64,000 bases of DNA, taken from Desulfosediminicola ganghwensis. Its GTDB lineage: Bacteria; Desulfobacterota; Desulfobulbia; Desulfobulbales; Desulfocapsaceae. Below the pieces are notes generated by a model. The model searched no databases. It saw nothing but the letters and a program-made list of their open reading frames with translations, and had not been told where the DNA came from. Location of the stretch: positions 1,077,001-1,141,000 of the forward strand of contig NZ_CP050699.1 of assembly GCF_005116675.2 (NCBI RefSeq). The letters are read 5' to 3'. The position numbers were made by a program, and so were the translations under genes. Below, one piece after another: positions 40,864 through 49,953 of the stretch (the first letter of the stretch is position 1; each line of letters begins with the position of its first letter).

Positions 40864-41091
40864 TCATCCTCCAACTATGTCTGACATCAAGGTTACCCTG
40901 TCACCGTCATCAAGAGGATGTTCGAAGTTGGAAGCTTTGCTGTTAACGGAGACTGCTCCGATATGCCATGGTGTTAGCTCGATTGTATCTAAAAGCGAAT
41001 GAATTGTTGCTGGCTCCTCAAGCTGGATGAGGCGATTATTGAAGCGGCCAATTTCTAAACTCGCAAGAAGGCGGACATCTACTTTGATCAC
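40864..41091 (-). CDS. MoaD/ThiS-like sulfur-carrier or ubiquitin-like protein
   Basis: 75 residues, GTG start with AGGAG eight bases upstream. Beta-grasp fold of about 75 residues with the C-terminal diglycine (DIVGG) that is activated by an E1-like enzyme in MoaD, ThiS and related carriers. The usual molybdopterin-synthase neighbours are absent. It sits between the TetR gene and the operator at 41144, so it is probably repressor controlled and part of the same pathway as the radical SAM protein, for example tungsten or molybdenum cofactor or sulfur chemistry. Confidence 0.82.
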   Translation of the reverse strand: MIKVDVRLLASLEIGRFNNRLIQLEEPATIHSLLDTIELTPWHIGAVSVNSKASNFEHPLDDGDRVTLMSDIVGG

Positions 41092-41143
41092 AACGGTACT
41101 CCTAAAAATTTAAGACGAGAACTGATAGGCGTTCACCAGGCAT

Positions 41144-41159
41144 CCTACCAGAAGGTAGG
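41144..41159. promoter_or_regulatory. TetR-type operator, perfect 6-4-6 palindrome
   Basis: CCTACC-AGAA-GGTAGG is a perfect palindrome with a 4-base spacer and defines the consensus for the five sites in this window. It lies 53 bases upstream of the MoaD-like gene. Confidence 0.75.
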
Positions 41160-41212
41160 CAGGGTGTCAATGATCATTGATCAGGGTAAGATTGTAGGGC
41201 CTGTATTGATAA

Positions 41213-42124
41213 TTACCGCAAATTTGCAGAGCCCTGAAAGAGGCCGTTATGCTGCAATTTTTTTTGCAATTTTTGACTCAAATGGGTGGCGAGTATATCC
41301 CATCTGGGAGCAACGAGCAGTTCAGGGTGAGAAGTAGCCCACAGGCGGTGAATTGTGATATCGGAAGGGATGCGGACCAGTGCTTTCTGAAGGAATTCAA
41401 GATAGCCGTCTAAGGTGAAAGGGGAGAATTGGTTGTGCTGATACATCTTCTCTAGTTCAGTACCCCGGATAACCTGGAGATGATGCAGTTTCAAAGCATT
41501 TATGCCGAGTTTGCAGACCTTATCCACCGATACGAGCATTTCTTCTTCATTCTCTTTTGGGATACCGAAAATGAGGTGTACGCCGATCTCAAATTTTCCG
41601 TAACCTTTTATGCGGTGAACACAGTTGGTAAAGTCATGATAGCTGTGATTTCGGTTAAGAAGTTGAAGACTTTTGTCATGAACAGTTTGTAACCCCAGTT
41701 CAAACAGACATTCTTTCTTCTTTTCAAAAATCAGTGAAGCCAGGGGCTCCAGCAAATCATCGTTTACGTAATCAGGCCTGGTGGAGAGGATGAGCCCTAT
41801 ACAGTCTGGATCTTCCAGGATCACAGAAAGTGCCGGCAGGAAGGAGTCGACGGGTACGGCCGTGCAGGTTTCCTGCTGGAAATAAGCGAAGTATTTACTG
41901 AATCGGCCTTTCAGTATAGTGTTTTTGCCACGCTCAATCTGTGTCAGGTAGTCATCGGTGCCGTCGAGATACCCCGGAGTAAAGCTTGCCGGTCTGCAGA
42001 AGATACAGCCACCTTTTTCCCTGTTGGGGCAGATCATACCGGTGTCTATGGGGATTTTCCCTACTGGCACCCCATACTTTTGCCGATAGTGGTGGCTGAA
42101 GGTTCGTATGATTGGCTGGTTCAT
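41213..42124 (-). CDS. TIGR01212-family radical SAM protein (YhcC-like)
   Basis: 303 residues, full length. The cluster motif is CPNREKGGCIFC near residue 32, a spacing typical of the YhcC/TIGR01212 group. Other motifs are LILSTRPDYV, LFELGLQTVHDKSLQLLNR and HLIFGIPKENEEEM. Its reaction is not established; relatives are widespread. No RBS is seen. It is upstream of the MoaD operator and is not obviously under that repressor. Confidence 0.9.
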   Translation of the reverse strand: MNQPIIRTFSHHYRQKYGVPVGKIPIDTGMICPNREKGGCIFCRPASFTPGYLDGTDDYLTQIERGKNTILKGRFSKYFAYFQQETCTAVPVDSFLPALSVILEDPDCIGLILSTRPDYVNDDLLEPLASLIFEKKKECLFELGLQTVHDKSLQLLNRNHSYHDFTNCVHRIKGYGKFEIGVHLIFGIPKENEEEMLVSVDKVCKLGINALKLHHLQVIRGTELEKMYQHNQFSPFTLDGYLEFLQKALVRIPSDITIHRLWATSHPELLVAPRWDILATHLSQKLQKKLQHNGLFQGSANLR

Positions 42125-42606
42125 TGCTGGCTGGTGACGGTTTATCGATTTTTCTCAATATTAGTAAATAAAATAATTACAAAAGGCCTGACAGGATATA
42201 CTAGTATTATCAATCTCTGTCGATTTTTGTTTTTACTTTACCTTCCCTGCCGTGAGATGTGGTGCATGCAGGTGGTTGCAATAGATCAGTTTGTATGAGT
42301 TTTTTGTGTTTTCTACCTGTCTTCTGTGCCTTGGCGGTTATTTGACAGTGTACAACAATATCCGATAAGCTTTTGTTAGAATACTCTTCTGTTAAATCGT
42401 TTAACCCTCATTTTTTCATGAACATTGTGTCAGTTACAGCTGTGCGCGTGTCGTAGCGTTTATGAGCCGGTCGGTAATGGTTGGCAAATCACGACAATGT
42501 TAATGAAAAATATTTCTAATAATCATCAGTTGGGACCGGGCATGAATGTCAGTTGCAAAGCTCCATGGCCCCGATAGTCCGGTAACTCATTGGTGCAGGA
42601 GACTTT
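42125..42606. other. Intergenic region, no gene supported
   Basis: About 480 AT-rich bases between the TIGR01212 gene and the SPFH gene, probably carrying both promoters. No palindrome or RNA structure stands out. Confidence 0.4.
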
Positions 42607-43620
42607 ATGTCGAAAAAGCCGGTGTGGAATATCTTTCAGCGTGGGTTTGCATTACGGATTGGGCGACTGGTGGTTTTGTCAACGCTTCTTGTGGTGCTGG
42701 TGTACGGCTGTATCGCTACAGTATATGCCAGTAAAACCATCTTCAAAGTAAAGAAGAATTATGCGGTGGTTCTCGAAAAGCTGGGGGGAGCAAGGGAGGC
42801 GGTAACTGACGTCGGCTGGCATGTCCGCCTGCCATTATTCACCAGGATTGAGCAGGAAGTGACATTGATGAACCAGACACTTTTTCTGGGTGGCTCCAAT
42901 GATCCCATGCGGATTATTACCAGGGATAATGTCGCGCTCTGGACTTCTGCACTACTCACCTACCGGATTCGGGATTTAAAGATATGGGCCATTGAGAACC
43001 TGCAGCCAATGACGCTCTTGCAGGGAGATTATGATGGCATAGTGAAAGACCTGATGCAGGCAGAGACCGTGGTCCATCTCATCAGCGAACGGCATCAGGT
43101 CAAAGAGGATATCTTCAAGGCTTTGAAGTCCAGGCCGATAAATGAAGGCGGCCCGACCCTTGAGGAGAAGTACGGCATAGAGGTTATCAGTTTTGTGTTG
43201 AAGGAGACACGATTTGGCGACCAGCTGGTGGCGGCATCGGAAGAGAAGAAACGAAGGGAGCTGATCGCTGAGGCGGAGAACTACGCAGCGGATCAGGAGG
43301 CGAGCAGGATACGAAAACTCTATGCTGCCTACCTGGATGGTATCTCGACTCTGCAGGAGGCTGTGGGACGACCGGATGGCTCAACCGATATGGCGCTATT
43401 GAGATTCCTGGTGCAGCAGAAATGGGCCTCTGCCTATGAGAAGAATCAGACCGGTCAGAATACGGTGGTTATTCAGAATACCAGCAGCGATGGCCCGTCA
43501 ATTACCCTGCCGCTTTTGGGTGAACACCCAGGAGAGAAGGATGGTGGTGGGAAAAATCAGCAGCTGAACGCCGTGAGTTCAACGCCATCAACCATTCTTG
43601 CGCCGACTGTCCCAAAGTAG
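42607..43620 (+). CDS. SPFH/band-7 (HflC-like) membrane protein
   Basis: 337 residues with AGGAG before the ATG. One N-terminal transmembrane helix (about residues 20-45), then the SPFH core (KNYAVVLEKLGGAREAVTDVGWHVRLP and ITRDNVALWTSALLTYRI, about residues 55-230) and a charged coiled coil with AASEEKKRRELIAEAEN. The C-terminus is Gly/Pro-rich and probably flexible. SPFH proteins such as HflKC encircle membrane proteases. Here the next gene, 37 bases later, encodes an AAA-Lon protease, so the two likely form an anchored protease complex. Confidence 0.85.
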   Translation: MSKKPVWNIFQRGFALRIGRLVVLSTLLVVLVYGCIATVYASKTIFKVKKNYAVVLEKLGGAREAVTDVGWHVRLPLFTRIEQEVTLMNQTLFLGGSNDPMRIITRDNVALWTSALLTYRIRDLKIWAIENLQPMTLLQGDYDGIVKDLMQAETVVHLISERHQVKEDIFKALKSRPINEGGPTLEEKYGIEVISFVLKETRFGDQLVAASEEKKRRELIAEAENYAADQEASRIRKLYAAYLDGISTLQEAVGRPDGSTDMALLRFLVQQKWASAYEKNQTGQNTVVIQNTSSDGPSITLPLLGEHPGEKDGGGKNQQLNAVSSTPSTILAPTVPK

Positions 43621-43657
43621 TAATGCACTCGCGTAAGGAGCAACCTGGCTGGTAATT

Positions 43658-46600
43658 ATGCCCCGCAGACTGACCAAAAAAATAGAGTACATCCGGCTAC
43701 CGGAAAAGCGCATTCGTGAGATGGAGGAGATCGTCGCGGCCTGGCCTTTTGAAACCAAGGAGTTCATGCGGGCGCGGCTCAACCAGTATCGACCACCATC
43801 TGGTGTGTTGTGGCGTCTGAAGTTGATTGGTAAGTGGGTGGTGCCGTTTTCCGGTGGTGAAGAAAACGAACGGAGAAAAGACAATTTTACCATTCTCCGT
43901 GATCCGGAAATTATCACAGATTGGCAAAAGCGGTTTGAAATGTCGGGCCAGGCTTCTCCGCGAAAGGCATGGAACGCCTTACTGGAGCGTGAAGTGAGCA
44001 GCAAGGATCGCGCATTTCTGCTCTCGCTGCTTGACCAGGAGCTTGCCGATGTTCACCTGCCGGAAGAGTTGGCCCGGCTTTTTGAAAAAGTTTACCGGGC
44101 TCATATCCTGAAAGAATATGTGACAGATCCTGAAACACCGCAATCTCCGCTTATACTGCTGATCGGCGGTAGTGGCAGTGGCAAATCGGCTACTGCGGTC
44201 AAGGCGATTGAGCAGGTGTTTTTTGTCAATCAGGTGCGTCCGGAAGTCGATCTGGAGCGCAAGAAGGCCAGAATTCTTGCCAAGGTGCCGTTCTGGAAAA
44301 CTCTCGATGATGTAGAGCCGGAGTTGGCTGACGAGATTCGCCGCAGACAGCGGTTGCGACGCTATCAGCGCTACTCCCGCATGCCAATAGTGCGTTTCCT
44401 GTTCAAGAGACAGATTGGCAGAAACCTCAGTGATCTCGAAGAACAAAGTCTGGTCGTCGATTATGCGAAAATAACCCCCAATGATTTTCAGACTTCGCTT
44501 GCCGGTGAGCCTGGCAACTATCTGAAGAAAGCTTTTGGCAATCCTCTCCGGACATCTGTTCGCCACCTCGAAGAGGCGCACAGCGCTTTTGCCCGAAAAG
44601 AAAGCACCGGTGCCGGTGGAGGCGGGGTGGAACGACAGCAGGGCACGCTGGTCGATACCTCGAATATCATAATCGATGAGATTATCAGCGGTAGCCGCGA
44701 CTGTGTGCTGGTTGCCACGTCGGATCAGCCGGAAGTATTCGATTCAGCGATCTACCGGCGTTTTGCCGAAAAAGGGATAGTGAAAGATGTTTCCGAATAC
44801 TGGCAGAATAAACGCAATCTCAAGGAAATAATCCGCATTGAGCTTATGCGGCACAATATCCGGGTGGCGCATAAGCTGGAGCAGTTTGAGCACGATACCA
44901 TTAAATGGATTTCGCCGGACAGCCTGATGGTTGCGGTGGGCAAGGTGTATCGCGTCTTTGCCGAAAGATCGCTGCAGGTGACGCCGGCCTATGTGCGGAA
45001 ACTGGTCGGGTTTATGGTTAATCTCAAGGGTGATTTTCGCGCAGAGTATATGGATGACGGGTTGTTGGTGCGGAACGCGTTCGAGATGGTGGCGCGTAAT
45101 GCCTTCGGTGACCTGTTCAAGAAGGTGGTCAACCGGATCGACCGGACGGCAATCTGGGATGACTATGTCGGAGACATCAAAAATACCTTCTCCGAGATGG
45201 CCAACAATTGCCTGCTCTACAATGTAAATGAAGAAAAGGGCGTGGTATTAAACGGTCCTCCCGGCAGTGGTAAAACCTTTCTGGTGCGTAGCTGGCTCAG
45301 CGAAAATGAGTCTATTCATGATATCAGTGCCAGCCCTTCAACCCTGCACAACCCGGCAAACCCCATAGACGGTACGGTGACTAATCTGACCAAGGTCTAT
45401 GACATTGCCAAGATGATCGCCCCTGCGGTGGTCTTCTTTGATGAGGGGGATGCCCTGGCACCTCGGCGCTCGGCAACAGGCGGCAGCCCTTCGGATCGTT
45501 TGACCAACAAATTCCTGTCAATCATCGATGGGGAGACGCCACTTTCCAAAGTGCTGACCGTGCTCACCACGAACCGCCTCGATCTGCTGGACCCTGCATT
45601 GATTCGTTCCAAGAGGTTGAAAGTGATGGAGGTCTCCGGGCAACTCGGCATGCGCGATATCAGCGGCATAATTGAGGCAGCACTGCATGAGATTCCTGTG
45701 GCGCAGGGTTTTTCTGCTGAGAACGTGATAGAGGCCGCTAAAGGCATTTGCCATACTCCTGCGGATTATTCCGCATTTGTGGAGAAATCACTGGCCCTTC
45801 GCTCAACGGAATTGACAGTGTTGAAGAAGTTCAGAATGCTGCCTTCTCTGCCTGAGGACCAGCAGCAGAATTTTTTAAAATTCAACATCAAGACCTTGAG
45901 CGGAATTCTGCAGGCAATAGGCGAAGATACAGGTCTTCAGCAGGCTTTGAAGGATTCGCCGACAAGTTTTTTAGAAAGATATGATGAGGTAATGAAAAAG
46001 TTTGAGACCATCGGTGCAGACGCGGATTATCCGCTCTGTGAGTCCCATTTGAAGAACGCCCGATTCGAACTTTCTCAAAGCCCTACCAGAAAGGGCAAGT
46101 TAGAACTGGATGATTATCTGGAGACCGAACTGAGCAAGGAACCACAGAAGGGTTTTATTGTGGGAGTTGGCGCAAACGATACGGAAGGCGTGTTGTTGCC
46201 CATCGCCACCAGCCTCACCTATAGCCTCTCGCCGGAAAAAGTGCTGGTGACAGGAGCAGTCTCGTCCTCAGGGGGCGAGGCCGCGCAGATGGAGATGGCG
46301 GTGCAGATGACCCAGCAGTCGGCCCAGGAGGCGCTGACCCTGGTGAAGAACTACTTCCAGGCTCTTCATCCTGATATAAGCATGGTGAAACTCCTTGGTG
46401 AATTTCTGGTTAAGTATACCATCCATCACCAGTTGCTCTCTGCTTCCTATAATGTCGGTGGCCCGTCGGCCGGTTATGCCCTTGCGCTGAATACCTTATC
46501 GGCGATTTTGCATATCCCGATCTATCCCGATTTCGGTATCACCGGCGCGCCCTGGACCAAGGGTGTGACCAAGGATACAGTTGGTGGCTCGGTGATCATA

Positions 46601-47116
46601 GGTGGCCAGAAGAAAAAGGCTGAGAAGGTTCTGCAATATCTTCGCAGGATGTATATGCCTCGTCAGAATTACAAAAGTCTTGAGCTTGATTTCCTGATTG
46701 GCTACTGGAGCCAGAACAAGGATATCCTGGCAGTCAGTTACTTTGGCGAACTGGTGCCGGAGACAATCTGGCTTGGAGACGAGTATGAAAAGATGCTGCT
46801 CGAGTTGATTGAACTGCGGATACAGTACAAGCTCAAAAAATACCAGAAGAATGAGCGTGATGATGCTGCAAAGGAAAAGATCATCCGCTATCGGGCAACT
46901 CTCAGGCAGCAGGCAGAGGCAGAGATTATTCGCAAGCTGGAAGCGATTCGTTACTATATCAGCAACCCGGACAACGACCCCTTCACCTCCATCGATGTGA
47001 TTTTTGCCAAGCAGGGGCGAAGCCCTATTGCACCGGTCAAAAAAGCGCTCAGCACCTTCGAGAGCCTCGCAGGTTTTTTTAAGAAAGAGAAGCTAGAGAA
47101 TGTGATTCAGAAATAA
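43658..47116 (+). CDS. Dual-AAA+ Lon-like ATP-dependent protease
   Basis: 1152 residues. N-terminal domain of unknown type (1-150); first AAA+ module with Walker A GGSGSGKS (about residues 169-176) and a sensor segment VATSDQPEVFDS; second AAA+ module of the classical FtsH/Vps4 type with NGPPGSGKT (about 531-539), Walker B VVFFDEGDAL (about 591) and TNRLDLLDPALIRSKR; C-terminal Lon (S16) protease domain with the catalytic Ser in GGPSAG (about residue 938) and Lys in GGQKKKAEKV (about 985). The use of a classical AAA next to an S16 domain, and two AAA modules in one chain, is unusual. No membrane helix, so it should be tethered by the SPFH protein. Confidence 0.88.
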   Translation: MPRRLTKKIEYIRLPEKRIREMEEIVAAWPFETKEFMRARLNQYRPPSGVLWRLKLIGKWVVPFSGGEENERRKDNFTILRDPEIITDWQKRFEMSGQASPRKAWNALLEREVSSKDRAFLLSLLDQELADVHLPEELARLFEKVYRAHILKEYVTDPETPQSPLILLIGGSGSGKSATAVKAIEQVFFVNQVRPEVDLERKKARILAKVPFWKTLDDVEPELADEIRRRQRLRRYQRYSRMPIVRFLFKRQIGRNLSDLEEQSLVVDYAKITPNDFQTSLAGEPGNYLKKAFGNPLRTSVRHLEEAHSAFARKESTGAGGGGVERQQGTLVDTSNIIIDEIISGSRDCVLVATSDQPEVFDSAIYRRFAEKGIVKDVSEYWQNKRNLKEIIRIELMRHNIRVAHKLEQFEHDTIKWISPDSLMVAVGKVYRVFAERSLQVTPAYVRKLVGFMVNLKGDFRAEYMDDGLLVRNAFEMVARNAFGDLFKKVVNRIDRTAIWDDYVGDIKNTFSEMANNCLLYNVNEEKGVVLNGPPGSGKTFLVRSWLSENESIHDISASPSTLHNPANPIDGTVTNLTKVYDIAKMIAPAVVFFDEGDALAPRRSATGGSPSDRLTNKFLSIIDGETPLSKVLTVLTTNRLDLLDPALIRSKRLKVMEVSGQLGMRDISGIIEAALHEIPVAQGFSAENVIEAAKGICHTPADYSAFVEKSLALRSTELTVLKKFRMLPSLPEDQQQNFLKFNIKTLSGILQAIGEDTGLQQALKDSPTSFLERYDEVMKKFETIGADADYPLCESHLKNARFELSQSPTRKGKLELDDYLETELSKEPQKGFIVGVGANDTEGVLLPIATSLTYSLSPEKVLVTGAVSSSGGEAAQMEMAVQMTQQSAQEALTLVKNYFQALHPDISMVKLLGEFLVKYTIHHQLLSASYNVGGPSAGYALALNTLSAILHIPIYPDFGITGAPWTKGVTKDTVGGSVIIGGQKKKAEKVLQYLRRMYMPRQNYKSLELDFLIGYWSQNKDILAVSYFGELVPETIWLGDEYEKMLLELIELRIQYKLKKYQKNERDDAAKEKIIRYRATLRQQAEAEIIRKLEAIRYYISNPDNDPFTSIDVIFAKQGRSPIAPVKKALSTFESLAGFFKKEKLENVIQK

Positions 47117-47324
47117 GTATGAAGGCAGGAGCCGAATAGCTCGAGTTGATTGGCAAGCATGCCCGGGATGTCGCTGAAGATAAAATTGTAAGAAGCAAAG
47201 CATACAACTTAACAACAGGATTCGTCTCGGAAGTGCGGTGAGGGTAGCTTACTTGGCGGCACGACGTTGTCATGATCTGTGCCGATGGTGCAGCGAAGCA
47301 CATGACATGGAGGGATTGATCATC

Positions 47325-47555
47325 ATGGCCAGAAAAAAGGGGCTGGGGAAGCAGGGGGTGCTGAAAGAAGCACAACAGACCGTTGAAGAGATTGCGGATA
47401 TGGTCCTGAAGCAAAAGGCACCGCCAGGTACGCCGGGTGCGAAAGAGTTAAAAGACAAAGAGTCAGCTCAAGACAATGACTACGCTGAGGATAAGCCGGA
47501 TACGGAAAGCCAGGAGCGCACGCCATATACCGGGGGGACTGCAGACGGTGAGTAG
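47325..47555 (+). CDS. Small charged protein after the AAA-Lon gene
   Basis: 76 residues from ATG 47325 (GGAGG ten bases upstream; ATG 47307 is an alternative). A basic N-terminus (MARKKGLGKQGVLKEAQQ) followed by a helical stretch and a long acidic, disordered tail (DKESAQDNDYAEDKPDTE). No homologue recognised. It lies 209 bases downstream of the protease gene on the same strand. A role as adaptor or substrate is a guess from position only. Confidence 0.45.
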   Translation: MARKKGLGKQGVLKEAQQTVEEIADMVLKQKAPPGTPGAKELKDKESAQDNDYAEDKPDTESQERTPYTGGTADGE

Positions 47556-47766
47556 ATTCTGGAATTCTTTCATATACAACAGATTTGAAGCTGGTATGAG
47601 GGTGCTCTGTCGTTACATTAATCCAAGCCAGATAGGTGATGATGGCCCTTGGGAGAACCCCACGCCTTTTCTGATGTACGCCTACAATACTTTCCAGACC
47701 CAGCAGAAATTTGGTGTTCGCCTGAGCAGTTCTATGCGTGATTATTGCAGCATAGAGATCATGTAA
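47548..47766 (+). CDS. Possible small protein, GTG start
   Basis: 72 codons starting at a GTG that overlaps the previous stop codon (GTGAGTAG) with GGGGG ten bases upstream. It ends 34 bases before the strong terminator at 47800-47861. The sequence has aromatic and hydrophobic residues (SRFWNSFIYNRFEAGMRVLC) but no known motif. The overlap and terminator favour a real gene; the absence of homology argues against it. Confidence 0.35.
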   Translation: MSRFWNSFIYNRFEAGMRVLCRYINPSQIGDDGPWENPTPFLMYAYNTFQTQQKFGVRLSSSMRDYCSIEIM

Positions 47767-47799
47767 CCATTCGAGGTATCAAATTGGGCAGGTGAGACA

Positions 47800-47861
47800 G
47801 CCCGCTTCCAGCCATCCCCTTATTCATATGGTCATGGGGATGGATGAAAGCGGGCATTTTT
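47800..47861 (+). terminator. Rho-independent terminator of the SPFH/AAA-Lon unit
   Basis: GCCCGCTT and AAGCGGGC form the outer stem and CCATCCCC/GGGGATGG the inner stem, followed by ATTTTT. It is the strongest terminator in the window and closes the 42607-47766 unit. Confidence 0.85.
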
Positions 47862-48027
47862 AGGCCGAACCAAATTGATGTTGTGGTAAACCCGCTTTAA
47901 AGCGAGTGGCCTGCTGTGCTTGAAGGGAAGGGGCGAATGCTACGTCCGGGCGATGAGCTGGTTATCCTCTCTAACTCCTAAGGATAATGAGGTTATTACC
48001 CCACATGCGCAGTCTGAGAGGTGAGAG

Positions 48028-48714
48028 TTATTTTGCAAGAAATTCTTTTGCGAGCTTTGGCAGCAGAATATCCACAGACCCGCACAGGTGCTGAAAATCC
48101 TCGGGAGCATTTGGGCTGCCGGGATCAACAAGATATCGTCTGGCTGCGGGTGGCGCATGGAGGATCATGGCTGCCGCTGGATAGACCTGCAGAGAGGTGC
48201 CGGCAACAATTACGATATCACAGTCGGCAATTGCTGCACATGCCTGTTCTGTATGAAAAATCTCTTCGCCGAACCAGACCACATGGGGGCGGAGCTGGCT
48301 GCCTTTCTCACAGAGATCGCCCGGGTTCAGGAGACCTGGGCCAATATCGTAGACCAGATCCGGATCAATGGTGGAGCTGGCTTTGGTCAATTCACCATGG
48401 ATGTGCAGCACGGAAGTTGAGCCGCCACGTTCGTGGAGGTTGTCCACATTCTGGGTGACGACGGTTACTTTGTATTGCTGTTCGAGTTCGGCGATGGCCC
48501 GGTGTCCTTCATTGGGTTCGACCTTGGCCAGCTGTGTACGGCGAACGTTATAAAACTCCAACACCTTTTCCTGGTTGGTGGCCCAGGCTTCAGGCGTAGC
48601 AACTTCTTCGACCCGGTATCTGCTCCAGATGCCATCAGGGTCCCGAAAAGTGGCAAGACCACTGGGGGCGCTCATCCCTGCTCCGGTAAAAACGACGATA
48701 TGCTCTTTCTTCAT
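48028..48714 (-). CDS. cobB: NAD-dependent protein deacylase (sirtuin, SIRT5-like)
   Basis: 228 residues. NAD site FTGAGMSAPSGLATFRDPDG, catalytic His in LHIHGELTKA and TQNVDN before it. The Tyr-x-x-Arg pair of desuccinylases is in EFYNVRR. Of the four zinc Cys only one (DLCEKG) is left, so the zinc site is missing, as in some bacterial sirtuins. It removes acyl groups, probably succinyl or acetyl, from Lys. RBS AAAGGA. It lies 6 bases downstream of the DUF3786 gene, so one operon is likely. Confidence 0.92.
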   Translation of the reverse strand: MKKEHIVVFTGAGMSAPSGLATFRDPDGIWSRYRVEEVATPEAWATNQEKVLEFYNVRRTQLAKVEPNEGHRAIAELEQQYKVTVVTQNVDNLHERGGSTSVLHIHGELTKASSTIDPDLVYDIGPGLLNPGDLCEKGSQLRPHVVWFGEEIFHTEQACAAIADCDIVIVAGTSLQVYPAAAMILHAPPAARRYLVDPGSPNAPEDFQHLCGSVDILLPKLAKEFLAK

Positions 48715-48720
48715 GGTCCT

Positions 48721-49323
48721 TTACTCTATCCGGGTATTTCCCAGTTCCATGCACATGCCAACCGCCAGGGCATAAATAATATCCAGGGCAAAATGGCTGT
48801 TGATCGAACGGTCAAAGAGCAGCTTTGCCTCAGAAGGGAAGTCCTCGTCGCCAAGCCAGTAGAGTATCGCCACAGGTATTTTCTCGGTTACCTGAAATGA
48901 ATAGGCAGCATCTGCCATGTCGAGGGAGGAACCTCCCCGTTTCCGGCAGAGTTTACGAAACGTTTCAAGGGAATCGGCAACATTGTCGGTAATCAGCCGG
49001 GTGGGAATTTCATGGGGACCACGGAAGAAGGTCGCACCGCCAGGCAGATCCTTTTCGGAAATCCATTCCTTTTTCGGCTCAACATTCTGGCCGGTCAGCA
49101 GATAATGAACGGCGAACAGGTTGAAGTATTCGTGGAGCGGCGGGAAACCATCCTGGGGTCTGACGTTGCATTCCTTCGGCGAGATCAGGCACCGGCTGTC
49201 GAGAATATCAAGCGCGTAGTTCTGTTCCTGGTCAACAGAGACAGCCGGTACTCTGGCGCTGACTTCGCCGGCATCCAACCCGGCCAGATTCTGATAATGC
49301 CCCCTGTCAATAAGCTCAGACAT
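48721..49323 (-). CDS. DUF3786 domain protein
   Basis: 200 residues, cytoplasmic. The family pattern LPGGATFFRGPHEIPT and the acidic N-terminus are clear, with Cys residues at CLISPKECNV. DUF3786 proteins are common in Desulfobacterota and some carry Fe-S or corrinoid partners, but their role is unknown. RBS AGGGATAGGGA. First gene of the pair with the sirtuin. Confidence 0.88.
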   Translation of the reverse strand: MSELIDRGHYQNLAGLDAGEVSARVPAVSVDQEQNYALDILDSRCLISPKECNVRPQDGFPPLHEYFNLFAVHYLLTGQNVEPKKEWISEKDLPGGATFFRGPHEIPTRLITDNVADSLETFRKLCRKRGGSSLDMADAAYSFQVTEKIPVAILYWLGDEDFPSEAKLLFDRSINSHFALDIIYALAVGMCMELGNTRIE

Positions 49324-49357
49324 AATTCCCTATCCCTGAATGAAGTTTGTTCAGTCA

Positions 49358-49777
49358 TTAACGATCGTTGATCAGCCTCTTTCCCATCACCGTTACAGCT
49401 TCTGCAGCATATCCGAGAGACTGGTAAAAACCGATAACTTTATAATTGGTACTTCGTACCATCAGATCGATCTTCGGCGCACCTTTGGCAAGCAGCAGTT
49501 TCTCAGCCTCAAGTACTATCACTTTGCCTATCCCCTGGCCTTGATGCTGCGGGCTGACAGCCAGATAATAAATCCAACCCCGATGACCTTCATAGCCTGC
49601 CATCACTGTGGCGACCACCTGTCCATCCTTATCACCGACCAGAAACAGATCCGGGTCCACCTTCATCTTTCGTTCGATATCTTTTAACGGATCGTTGTGG
49701 CTGGCAATGAGTTCACACGCTCGCCAGAGTGCTATGGTCTGTTCTGTGTCTGCTAAGGTGAAGGGCCGGATAATCAT
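49358..49777 (-). CDS. GNAT-family N-acetyltransferase
   Basis: 139 residues. The acetyl-CoA-binding loop is SPQHQGQGIGKVIV, the typical Q-x-x-G-x-G/A motif, after the beta strand RGWIYYLAV. Resembles YpeA-type acetyltransferases; substrate unknown. It starts with ATG 49777 but has no clear RBS. Confidence 0.85.
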   Translation of the reverse strand: MIIRPFTLADTEQTIALWRACELIASHNDPLKDIERKMKVDPDLFLVGDKDGQVVATVMAGYEGHRGWIYYLAVSPQHQGQGIGKVIVLEAEKLLLAKGAPKIDLMVRSTNYKVIGFYQSLGYAAEAVTVMGKRLINDR

Positions 49778-49953
49778 TATTGAATGTGGGAAGAATCTTT
49801 AAAATAAGTGTTGGTTGGGGCTACTTTGGGCCAGGATGATTTCATGGGTCTTGAGCATTGCGAGAGTCAAATTTCATGTAAGTCAATCAAGGGATTTCGA
49901 GGCTGTCAGTGATTCATACTTTTGCATCATAGAATGCTCACGAGACATTCGGG

